Source of the DNA: Syngnathus acus
Lineage: Eukaryota > Chordata > Actinopteri > Syngnathiformes > Syngnathidae
Direction: 5' to 3'
Length of the DNA: 64,000 bases
NCBI RefSeq assembly: GCF_901709675.1
Contig: NC_051098.1
Location: 7,753,000-7,816,999, forward strand
The translations under genes and the position numbers were made by a program. Under the pieces are notes generated by a model, which was not told where the DNA came from, did not search any database, and was given only the letters and a program-made list of their open reading frames with translations. The stretch's first letter is position 1; every line of letters begins with the position of its first letter. Positions 27,496 to 38,300 of the stretch are shown here, one piece after another.

Positions 27496-30259
27496 GACGG
27501 AAAGACAAGCAGGCAGACAGACAAGTAGGTATCTACAGTATGGTCTGTCATGTAACATGGGGATACTGCCAACAATTACTATTATTTACTGCACTAAAGT
27601 GTCACACATACATCTTCTAATGAAAACATGTATTATTGGGATTAACAGGAGAGAATACTTAATCAGTATCAGTGCGTACGTGTATGTTTGTGCGTGCGTG
27701 CATTAGCGTGTGTATTTAACCCCAACAGCAGAGAAACGGTCTTTTGACTAACACTGATTGAAAGCAGATGTTGGCTAAAAGGCAAGCACAAGAAGAAAAT
27801 GTTTGGGAAAATTCTCAGGGCCTACCCTTCTCTTTCTGGGCCCTGGCCCAAGCAGCCAATGGCGACTCAGCAACAGCTCGACTCAAGGGTGAAAGAAGCC
27901 CTCCTACTGGATGAAGATGCAGACGTGGGCGTTTGGAGCAGATGCCCTGGGAAAGTTTCTGTGTCCCAGTTGACTCTCGGCAAAAGAAAAGCAAGAACAT
28001 TTTTTGTTCAACTGGAGCGGTACCGACATGTGTTTGAATCCCCCCTCCCACTTGATTACTTCTAATGCGAGCGCTTGGAGATCTTTTTGAATATGACAGA
28101 TACTATACACGAATAATCCAACGGTTTACAATTCAACTGCATTACGGAAGGGAAAGAAAAGGTGACTTTTAGAGGCATTTAAAATGAATGAGAAGCTTCC
28201 ACACCTTTGCCATCTCAGACGCTCATCTTGTATTCCACTTTTTCAACCTTTCACCTCCTCATTTTCTTCCTTCCTCGCCATCTCTCGTCTTTGCTGTCAC
28301 ACTCCAGTTCACAGGCGGCCTCACCTGCAAACAAAGCACCATTTTAATCTTTCATTGTGCAAGCCTATTGTCTATTCACGGCAAAGGCATGGCACAAATC
28401 AATCATCTTTCTTAATGGAAACTCCACATTAGCCTGTGAAGACACTCCATTTCCGCCACGGAACGCCAGGTTGACTGGTACCTGAGTTCTAGTCAATGTG
28501 GACCTCGGGGGCCAGCAGCCACTCTCATTTCAGGTGGGATAGCAAGGTGATGGAGCCCGGTCTTGGGGTGGCAGCCGGAGTCAATGGTGTATTAACTCGG
28601 GATGCGACAGCGGCAATAAAAATGCAAATTAACAGCCAAAGCAGGGGATGGCTCTGATCTGCCCTTCATAAGACGGTATAATACAGTCGCTACTCCTGCC
28701 GAGACATGTGGTTCAACACGTTTCAGCCACTATATGTGATGAATGGAAGGAACACAGGAAAGAATTTTGAATAAGAGGCCAACCTTGAGATCGTACAAGT
28801 ACTTAATGTACATTTCTGTGATTTACTTCCAAGTACGTTGACGTGCTGTCACACAAAGCAAATTGCTTTATTTTGCTACACTTCATCCTGATATATTAAT
28901 TTTTTACAGCACAGTGGTCTATTGGTTACTCCATCTGTATCACAATTGAAGTTCAAATCTTTCTCTGATTAACAGTGAACTTGATCACTCCAAATTGTAA
29001 ATATAAATATAATTATTGTCATTGCACATGTCACAGGTACAGAACAAGAACATTTGTTGAGCGTACGAGACATTGACACTAACAGGGGGAGACCAAACGG
29101 GAAAGTTGACAAGTCACCGGATTTTTCGGTTTAGGTTTCGGCTCATCTTCGATTCTAATGAGGATAAGCGTTATAAAAAATAAATGTCACCCTATTCCAT
29201 TTTTGTGAGTGTAAAAGAACTGAAACATGAAGATCTGTGTTAAGTTGTCTTGATACAGTGATTGTAATGTCTTTGCTCAAAACATACATTTGATATATAT
29301 GTTATTATTTTTTCTAGTTAATCTCTTATGGTGTCTATTGATAAAATGGATATTTCATTATGAAATTCAGTTTTCACCCAAGTGTAATTGGGGATAAGTT
29401 GACACACGCGACAAGTGAAATATTTTACCTTTATCAATGTGAAATCTTGAAATCCATGAGAAGTCTCATGTTGGAGAGGACACATTAAGATAAGCATATG
29501 TCCTTGGGCTAGTGTTTCTAAGTTTGGCATTCTTGGCCACGGGGGACACATAGATCATATTTCACTGTTTCTCTGCGTAATGGAATGTCTTCCATGGCCT
29601 TTCTGCGTCATTCACTTAATTCGAAAGGATCTCCCTGGAAGACAGTGAGGATATATTTAGTTTTAAGAACGGCTGATAATATTTAAGTTCAAATGCTCTT
29701 TAAGCATTGAAATTAAAGATAAAATGCGGTAGGAATAAACTTTATGTGGCAGATTGAGAAAAAAATAGTTCAATATATGTGTTAGATATGTATATATGTG
29801 GCACAGTCAGAAAAAAGGGTATGTATTAGGTCCCTTGTTATTTGTGCCATTTGTAGGCAAATACCATAGGGTACATATTATATATATACCTTAGGGTACA
29901 TATTCCATACCCCTGCAACATGATACAAATGATTCTCCTACCACTCTGATCTCTTTCAATTTGTAATTACGTACATTACTTACTAAAACTTGGACTTGTG
30001 TATCTCCATTAGAGAACAAAATCAAGCTAACCCTGCCAATATACAGGAAATGCATCTACCATTTATGTATCACATATGCACAACCACATGCTCAAGTGTA
30101 GCATGTGAGCACTTTATCTTACCGCCAATGGGACTATTTGAGGTTTTTAATGTTTCTTGTATGTAAGTCACAATCACGGTTGCACTTCTTGGTTACCATG
30201 GTTACTTTTTGCTTTGTAAGTAAAGATCACAATAAGCAGCAATACTTATTTGTTTTATG

Positions 30260-30647
30260 TGTTTGGATCTGGGGGTGGCTCGGTGGGGCACTGGGTAGCA
30301 CGTCCGCCTCACAGTTAGGAGGGTGCGGGTTCGATTCCACCTCCGGCCCTCCCTGTGTGGAGTTTGCATGTTCTCCCCGGGCCCGCGTGGGTTTTCTCCG
30401 GGCACTCCGGTTTCCTCCCACATCCCAAAAACATGCTTGGTAGGCCGATTGAAGTCTCCAAATTGTCCCTAGGTGTGGTGCGAGTGCAAATGGTTGTTTG
30501 TCTCTGTGTGCCCTGCGATTGGCTGGCAACCGGTTCAGGGTGTCCCCCGCCTACTGCCCGATGACGGCTGGGATAGGCTCCAGCACACCCGCGACCCCCG
30601 TGGGGACTAAGCGGTTCAGAAAATGGATGGATGGATGTTTGGATCTG
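30260..30647 (+). mobile_element. tRNA-headed SINE-like insertion with 12-bp target-site duplication
   Basis: The body spans 30272-30635 (364 bp). The head has a tRNA-type A-box region (TGGGTAGCACGTCCGCCTCA) and an exact B box GGTTCGATTCC. The middle has TGTGTGGAGTTTGCATGTTC and GGTTTCCTCCCACATCC, well known from fish interspersed repeats. The tail is ATGGATGGATGG. The flanks 30260-30271 and 30636-30647 are identical (TGTTTGGATCTG), a perfect target-site duplication, so this is a single intact insertion of modest age. Confidence 0.9.
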
Positions 30648-32649
30648 TGGAGTGAATATTTTTATTAGACTCAAATCATCTCACAGGAGTAAGCATTGAA
30701 CACCAGGACTCAAATATAAGGATAACCACTTTTTATGAAGTACATGTTATTTGACTTCATGCTGCAATTGTATAAATTGTACTTGTGTTTCCAAATCATC
30801 TAATTTCAATTTCATCCACCAAATTAAGGCTTGGTCTGAGGCAATGGTGTTGCGTGCGTGCATGTCTGGAACACAATGTTAGTGAGCCTCAAAATTGGAA
30901 CCAGTCTTGAATCCTACTGTGATACTCCAATGACTAATTCAATCACAGGCACAGTTTGTTGAGTTGCTGCCATCATTTGTAAGTCAGTGACACGTCTCAT
31001 TCGCTGCACTCCCACGCAGCCAACATGTTCAGCATGAATGGAAACAAGGTTATTTTACGGAAACTAGAGAAACAGCTAGAACTAAAAGTAATACTCATTG
31101 CCAAACCCTCCTTTACCCTAACTTGGGTAAACAATGTAAAAATATACAAAAATGAGTACCTAGTTTCAGTGTCTGTACTCTAAAAAGACAATCATTTCTG
31201 TTCTCAGAGATCTCACATATTTCTTGAACATGTTCTCAAGAGAATTTAGTCAGATTTCCTATCAAGTGATGCATTGCAATCCAGTGACATTTATAGTAAG
31301 GGGGTATTTGCAAAAATATTGAAAATAAATACAATTAATTTAGGGTGATGTTCGAGCCAAACTTAGTAAAGTACATCAGGGATGCCATTATAACTTCACT
31401 AATGAGCATAACAATTAAGCGGTGATGTGCAATTGGTCGTTGAGACAATTAAGGCAAAATGTAGCATTGGACAGGGGAGTGAAGAACATTTGGAGACACA
31501 TTCGATGGTTAAAAAACAAACAAATGATATTTTAGACAATCATTATTAATTCTGCAGGGGAAATATAATGAAAAATCCAAGCATTATAGCCCTAAATGGA
31601 AAACTTTGTATTTGTAGAGTATTTCACGCATTTGCGATTTAATCAGTATTCTTGTCTTGGCACAGTAATGTTAAGACTGCGTGCCGGAGACAGATACAGC
31701 GTGCCGAGACCCTTAAGACAAATATTTAGGTTTGAGGTCTGACAAATGGGATGCTATAAACTGGCGGCGGCAGCACAGTAATACTTGCCTGTCAAAAGGA
31801 TGCAGAATTTTATTTTTTTGGGAAACTGCTGCCTGTGAAATTTCTCGTTTCGGCACACATTTTCTTTGTTATGTGGTGAATACGCAGCTTTCAAATTACC
31901 TTACATTGAGGTACTAAAGTGGAAGGTGGAGGAAAATAGCCTGAGAATCACCGTGGTGTCGTTGGATTTCCGTGTTAAATACGTGAGTGTGAATTGTGGG
32001 GGATTTTCCTCAAACCTGCTGAGGATTCATGTCTGGTGTGGATCACGCAACAGCAGAAGGAACTCCTGGCTAATTATAGCCACCATCCATTCTTTTCATC
32101 TTCTCTAAAATGTGACCAGTCCTCTGCAAAAATAAGTAACTACATCAATTGATTAACGGTGTTGATTTTTTCGGATGCCAAATATTTTTTCCCCGTAGGA
32201 AATGAGATTTATTTAAGCCATTGAGGTTGTCAAGTAACATTCTTAACTGTCATACAAGAGTAAAAAAAATAAAATAAAATACCACCACTTTTGATTCATA
32301 TCAAGAAGATTCCCGCTTGTGATAGGGAGGCAGTCTCTTGACAAAGACAAAACAAAGCTTACTCTTAAAATTGAATTGAACTTTCTAATTTTTCACAATT
32401 TACTATGGACGCTTTATACTGAGCAGGAGAGCCACGTGTATGGTTCTCTTATGTCACAATATTTTTAGTTCCCGGTTCTATGGTTATCATCACATTTATC
32501 CCTCCATACAAACATAAATACACACGCACAATCAAATTATTTGTTCACATATATTTTATAACATTTTTGAAGTACACTTTAGAAATAGAGGCTACAGTTT
32601 ATAAAACCTTTCCAGCAGAAATTATTGATGGGCCAGCATCAGCCTTTTT
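30648..32649. other. non-coding stretch downstream of ets1
   Basis: No gene supported. 31200-31503 is a diverged copy of 33742-34040. Confidence 0.6.
31200..31503. repeat. copy A of a 300-bp dispersed duplication
   Basis: Shares ordered blocks with 33742-34040 in the same orientation: CATGTTCTCA, TTAGTCAGAT, TCCTATCAA, AATCCAGTGA, AAAGTACATCA, GGTGATGTGCAATTGGT, and CATTTGGAGACACAT against CATTGGAGACACAT in the other copy. Small indels separate the blocks. Confidence 0.88.
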
Positions 32650-32670
32650 CTCTAGCAGACAGATCTATCT

Positions 32671-32676
32671 TTTATT
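32671..32676 (-). terminator. candidate ets1 polyadenylation signal AATAAA
   Basis: AATAAA on the minus strand about 2.45 kb below the stop codon, preceded by ATTAAA at 32759-32754. Placement is compatible with a roughly 2.5-kb 3' UTR, but AATAAA is frequent by chance in such AT-rich DNA. Confidence 0.3.
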
Positions 32677-33741
32677 TAACAAAAAAATGGAAATACCCAT
32701 GGGAGGGGAAAAAAAAGAAAGAAAATCGCTACATTGTTCAATCCTGTGCTACCTTTAATATCCCATGAAAGCACCAGATGTCTGCAAAATTATTTTATAT
32801 AAAATATAAATTATTGAAAAAAAATATTAAAATATTTGTGAACTAAATACAATAAAAAAAAGGATCTCATAACAAAAATACTATAAAATATACAAAAAAC
32901 AACATGAAAAAAAAAGGTTTTCCTTCTGAATCCTTTTTTGGGGGAGATATGAGTGAGCCACAAACTATGTACAAACTATGACATACAGTAGATCTGTGAC
33001 AGTACAAATTGCTCTAGAATAATTGCGACAATTTCAACAGAAAGTTTACTCCCAGCACATGAAACTGAAAAAGACAACTCCATCCTGCAAAAAAAATTGT
33101 CTATGCCGAAGTTCCTCTTCTTAAAATGGGAGCTAATATAAAAACAGTGTTTTAAACATGTATGGAAAACAATAACAGTGTAGCTGATGAGAACCAAACA
33201 GTTGAAGTTCAAATTGGCGCTGTGTGTTTATGAGCGAGTGCTACGAATAATGACGGCTAGACAAACATCTTCCCAATAAAACAATCACTTGAAACAGTCA
33301 GTGGGAGACCCCTAGAAGCTAAATAATACATTGCCTTTGTTCTCAAACCGGGCGCACCATTTCATTTCCAAAACGGTGAGAGAATCACGGTCCCCATCTT
33401 TCCAACTTTTGGGTCCATACACAAAGCACGGCTTCCAAAGACCTCACAAGGCTTTTGGTTATTATTCCGGCTTTGTCGCGTGCTTATTTGCGTAATCCGG
33501 ATCGCTGTGACGCATTATGAAACACAATCTGCACAAATAGACATCTCCAAAGCTATTTTCATCAATATGGGTAACATTCAGCTACTGTAAACAATAACAT
33601 TGTATTTATAAGATGATGCTCAACTTTGGCATTTCCCATAAAGCCAGTGTACAGCCCGTTTGCCAAACTCATCTGGAACCAGTGAACCTTAATGCACGAA
33701 CATACATGGATGGAATCATAAGCTCCCTCTAACTTCAAATT

Positions 33742-34040
33742 GTCTCTCAGACTATACACATATTTCCTGAGCATGTTCTCATGAGAAATTAGTCAGATCT
33801 CCTATCAAAACTAATGCACTGTAATCCAGTGAAATTTCTGTTACTAATACTACTCGAGGAGAAAACTATAATTAATTGAAAAGTCAAACTTAATAAAGTA
33901 CATCACAGATGCCATAACAAATTTAGAGATGGGCATTACAATAACTTATCGTTAAGTGGTGATTGTGCAATTGGTTGTTGATTAATTGAATCTTGAAGCA
34001 ATTGAAGCAAAATTGATTATTAAACATTGGAGACACATGA
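33742..34040. repeat. copy B of the 300-bp dispersed duplication, in probable ets1 3' UTR
   Basis: Counterpart of 31200-31503, about 2.5 kb away. It begins TCTCAGACTATACACATATT. It could be a local segmental copy or two members of an unnamed repeat family. Confidence 0.88.
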
Positions 34041-34897
34041 TTGTAAATTTTTTTAAATATTTTACATTATCAATAATATTTCTACACAGGAAAACATGAT
34101 ATACATACGCAGTACATACTTGCCTGACAATTACAAAAAATAGTAATTGAGCATTTAATTTCTTGATAAAATGTCATCAAATGCCCATCCCTTACTTGTG
34201 GAGTGCGATTAGCTTTTAATACAATTTCGAACTAAATTCTCGTGAGTGCACATTTACTTCCTTCTCCTTCTCTCCATCGAACACATGCAGCTTTCTTTCT
34301 CTCTACTACCTCTTTACAAAGTTAAAACTCCATCCGAGATCTGCGTTCAGACATTCGGAGCATTCTTCCCTCAACTACACTTCACTTGTGACTTTTAAGA
34401 CGACTAATCAGTGAACCGACATTTTTTTTTTTTTATACATACTTTGAAACAACCATAGAATTCCGCGCAATGATTGTCTACCGTTTGCTAATACTGCTGG
34501 TATATGTAAAAAAAAAAAAAAAAAACTTCAGCAATGTCTTAGACAAGAAACCACATGAAAAAAAAAGTTTCATAAGCAACTGCTACTTTCAGTCATTTCA
34601 TAGACACTCTTGCTATGAGTGATCTCACCCCACTCAATCCCATCAGCATGCTTCTCCTAAAAGGCTTCGAGAGCCGTTTGCTTCCGCTAATTTACCTTTG
34701 TAGTTGATACACAACATACAGTAGATGCCTGCTGATGGGGTTGGATGGGCTGCTGTCGTCATCACTAAAATAATACTCATCATCTTGACACATTTTGGTC
34801 CAAGCTGAAATAAAATAAAAATAAAATTAAAAAATCGTCTTGGTCCTGTCTTGTACTCCACCAGCATAGTGGAACCTATATCTGCAAATACACCAAC

Positions 34898-34931
34898 CAA
34901 ATTCTTTATATATATATATATAAAGAATTTG
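34898..34931. repeat. 34-bp perfect palindrome with TA core
   Basis: CAAATTCTTTA, then (TA)n, then TAAAGAATTTG; identical on both strands. It is followed by more TA repeat to about 34951. In the ets1 transcript it would form a stem near the start of the 3' UTR. Confidence 0.95.
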
Positions 34932-35123
34932 TATATATGTATATATATATAATTATAACAGGCTTTTGGTTTTGGTTTTCTCACCCAAGACCGCTAAGAT
35001 GACAAAACCAGTTAGTCATTAAAAAGGTTTTTGTCCCCTCCCCCAAATAAAGGTTCGTTAAGACCACTTAATGAGTGCCAGTCCGTGTGGCTTCAAAGTC
35101 TTTTTCCATGTTTCTGTCGACTT

Positions 35124-35339
35124 TCACTCGTCCGTGTCTGGCTTTACGTCCAACATGGCGTGTAGCTCCTCGGGAGTGTAGCCCAGCAAGCTTTTTAAGT
35201 CACAAACAAAGCGGTACACGTAGCGCTTCCCCGACGTCTTGTGGATGATGTTCTTATCGTAGTAGTAGCGCAGACCACGGCTCAGTTTCTCATAGTTCAT
35301 CTTGGGCTTGTTTTTCCGCTTTCCCCACCTGCGAGCAAC
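35124..35339 (-). CDS. ets1: ets1 coding exon 8 (recognition helix, C-terminus, stop)
   Basis: 216 nt including TGA, 71 codons, [20 protein letters not shown] to [10 protein letters not shown]. It carries DNA-recognition helix 3 ([11 protein letters not shown]; the two arginines contact GGA) and C-terminal inhibitory helices 4 and 5. Only a few changes from human (Ser for Ala after HKT, Lys for Gln in CDLKSL, Thr for Ala near the end). Acceptor TGGCTCTTTAG. Confidence 0.97.
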   Translation of the reverse strand, partial: VARRWGKRKNKPKMNYEKLSRGLRYYYDKNIIHKTSGKRYVYRFVCDLKSLLGYTPEELHAMLDVKPDTDE

Positions 35340-38300
35340 CTAAAGAGCCAGGGGAAGAAGATAGAATGAGCGGATTAGGATTTGCCATTTAGATGATGAA
35401 ATTATTACAGCATATGTTTTATAGCCTGGGTAATATCATCAGAGAATACAATACAATGATGCAATTGTATGTTACGTTTTGAGCATTTGTATGAAGGAGG
35501 GGGAAATGCTAAAATAGCATTGCTAATGCAAGATGCACCATCCGTACTTCTAAATCTCCGTAACAACAATTAAACTCACTAAACAATGCAAAAAGTGTGC
35601 ATATCTAATTAGAAAACTTTATACTGCAATGGTAGTTGTACTGCTATCTAGTAACACTGATCAAAAAGACATCGTACAATTGTAGAAGTGAGTAATCTTT
35701 TTCAGATTCATTTTTTGTGCTTATTACGAATCTACCCTCATTTTTACTCTAGCACATCAGATTATCAGCATCACAACAATAATACAATAGAAATACAATA
35801 ATATAATACTATGTATTATAATTTGTAATATTTACTATTTAAGGGTTAGGTTCAAGAACAGGTGGATTTTTTTCAGAAGCATAGCTATACAACGCATGGT
35901 TGAATGTGTTCCACTATGATAGTGAAAATAAAAGTTTGCTTGTAATTGTTCATTTTTACAATCAAAACAAATTTTGTGAAATCCAATTTTCCTATGGTCC
36001 AAACATTCACATTATCAACAATATAACATGAATAATGTTCACTAAAGAAGTTGAATCACAATGATTTTAGCAATAACTTATTAAAGCAATCATACCATTC
36101 GAAAGGAGCTAAAAGAACTCGTTTTCAGATCAATTAACTTGTGCTTATAGAAAAAGAAGCACTTTTAACTTTTGACTTGCATGACAGGTAGGAATCAGGC
36201 TCACCCATCTTTTACAATTACCCTCATGGAACCAAACAACAATTGTTGCAAAGTAAAAGCAGCGTTTGTTCATGTGGTTAACTACTTTGGACCTCCCAGC
36301 ACGTGTGCCAGTGTGACTTGGGGGGGTTCGCAACCTCTCACCTCATCCGGGTCGGAGAGCTTGAACTCCCAGCCGTCGCCTGTCCAGCTGATGAAGGACT
36401 GGCAAGACTTATCGGTCAGCAGCTCCAGGAGAAACTGCCACAACTGAATGGGACCCGTGCCTGCAGACCACATGAAAAACACAAGGTGTTACATTTTGGG
36501 ATAACTTACTCCTTGAAATCAAAATATGGAGCGACATTCAAGAGTATTTCACTGCCACACAGCAATGTAGTTCATTTCAGGTAATAGGCACTGAGAAAGA
36601 AGTCACACTCTAAACCGTGGTAAAAGGTGAAGTACAATGTATCCCTTTGTGCTTTTTCATGCATGACTGTTAAATATTCATATGGGTCAGAAGGGTATTA
36701 AATTAAACCTTCTGAAGCAGCGCAAATCCAAAGAAGGGCCATGTATTCACTAAAATGTCCTTCATTGTGTTTTCATTTTTCTGCCCGTCTCTCTTCATAC
36801 TTAAACTTCAGAATAGCACTTTTTACTTATTTGTTTTTTCCTACATTGACAAAATCACAGATTTTTAATGACCTGCCTGTAGAACCCGGGGAACACAAAT
36901 TGTGCGTGAGGTTTAACATTTGTTGTGCAATAAACTCTTATAACCAGTTGAAGGCTGATGGCTTACAGTGTGGGTGGAAAAAAGAACAAAAGCAGAACAG
37001 AAATGGTTTTGAGTCTGTGCTAGATTGACTGCAGCACACTTTGATGTTGTGGCTTTTCGGCATATACGTACACGAACCCACCTCCTGCTTAGGCGTGCAT
37101 GTTGAAATTACACCTGCTTATGCAGCACAACGCCCCAGCAAATACACCCCCCCCCCCCCCAAAAGAAAATACATATATGCAACTATAGAAGCGAAAGCCA
37201 CTTCTCTGAGAAAAAACAAATACGTCTTTGTATAACGTAACCAAAGCGTTTGGGGAAACAACGCATGTGAGTTTCACACTTGACTTGACATTTCTGAGCA
37301 TGCAGATTGTGTTTGAGCGCGGTAAGAATGGATATGGTGCTAACACTGGCCCTCTTTCACAGTTTTGACTCACATTCCAACGTCTGCCGCTGCAACAGCG
37401 AGGCCCTTCACCAGCGACGAAGGCCACTCTCGTGTATAAAACGCAGACTACAGTTTTATGAAAAGAAAAATGTTTCCAAAAATATCTTACAATGGCCTTG
37501 TACTGAAAAAGTGTACAGTGGGGCCTCTCATTCGCAGTACTCTCCCAGAATGTGACCCACCCAAATGGAAAATTTTATCCATGAAAGTCGAACTAGCAAA
37601 CATTTTTTGTCCCGCAATTTTCTTTCCAACAAGTGCCTCTGAGTGTCAGAACTTAAACAAATATTTTAAGCTCAACTCAACTTAAATGCATGCTTTATTT
37701 TTGTTGTTGCCACCAGAACTGTTTCAAGCATACTAGCTGTGTGTAAAATGTGTCTCCACTTGCGAGCATTAGAATATAATATGATGCAAGGCTGACAAAT
37801 TTGAATGTGTCACCACTTGCGAGCATTAGAATATAATATACTATGATGCAAGGCTGACAGATTTGAATGCAAATGGCTGTTAAAATGTTGGTTAGCCACA
37901 GAATTGTTGACTACGTTTTCTGTGCGCCGCCATCTCATCACCGCAATACAGAGTCACGTATCATGTCACCACTGATCAAAAAAAGGATTCTGCTTAACTT
38001 CTGACTTTTTACATGAAATTTTCAGATCTTTTTTTGAACATATTGGCTAATGTAGCACTGAATTGCATCCAAATGAGTCGGCACCAAGTGACAGTATTTT
38101 TGTGTTGGACTGAACAGTCAGACCCCACTCTTTGTTCTCTAATTGTGTTTTGAAGCTATTATGTAATTTACTTGACAATTACGTTTTTTAATCACTTTCA
38201 TTGCTAACAGTGTTCCATTTTTAAAATGTTTCAGTCAGTTTAGCAACTGTTTAGATCCCCCGTCGCTTTTAAAAGTTTTAAAAGCTGTTTGTATATGTGA

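Larger units (their letters stand above)
20674..30259. other. gene desert segment with simple repeats
   Basis: No gene supported. Contains a CA microsatellite (21434-21491), a T run with adjacent repeat-like sequence (22178-22262), degenerate GGGTTAGG tracts (24134-24370 and 24590-24634) and CA/GGAT repeats (27441-27495). A lower-repeat stretch at about 28430-28720 includes an ATGCAAAT octamer near 28620. The open frame at 27799-28065 matches no family I recognise. Confidence 0.55.
32650..35123 (-). other. ets1: probable ets1 3' untranslated region
   Basis: Non-coding sequence following the ets1 stop. On the minus strand there is ATTAAA at 32759-32754 and AATAAA at 32676-32671, either of which could direct polyadenylation; no AATAAA was seen between them and the stop. 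It includes a TA-rich perfect palindrome at 34898-34931, oligo-A and oligo-T runs, and one copy (33742-34040) of a segment also found at 31200-31503. The end is inferred; no transcript evidence is available. Confidence 0.35.

Noticed and set aside
27799-28065. 88-codon plus-strand frame beginning MFGKILRAYPSL
   Set aside because: Reads plausibly but matches no family I recognise, has overlapping antisense frames and no promoter or splice evidence.
30290-30342. tRNA gene
   Set aside because: The A- and B-box-like sequence is the head of the SINE-like element; the cloverleaf is not complete.
30105-30674. Several open frames of 69 to 119 codons
   Set aside because: They lie in the SINE-like insertion and are by-products of its GC-rich sequence.
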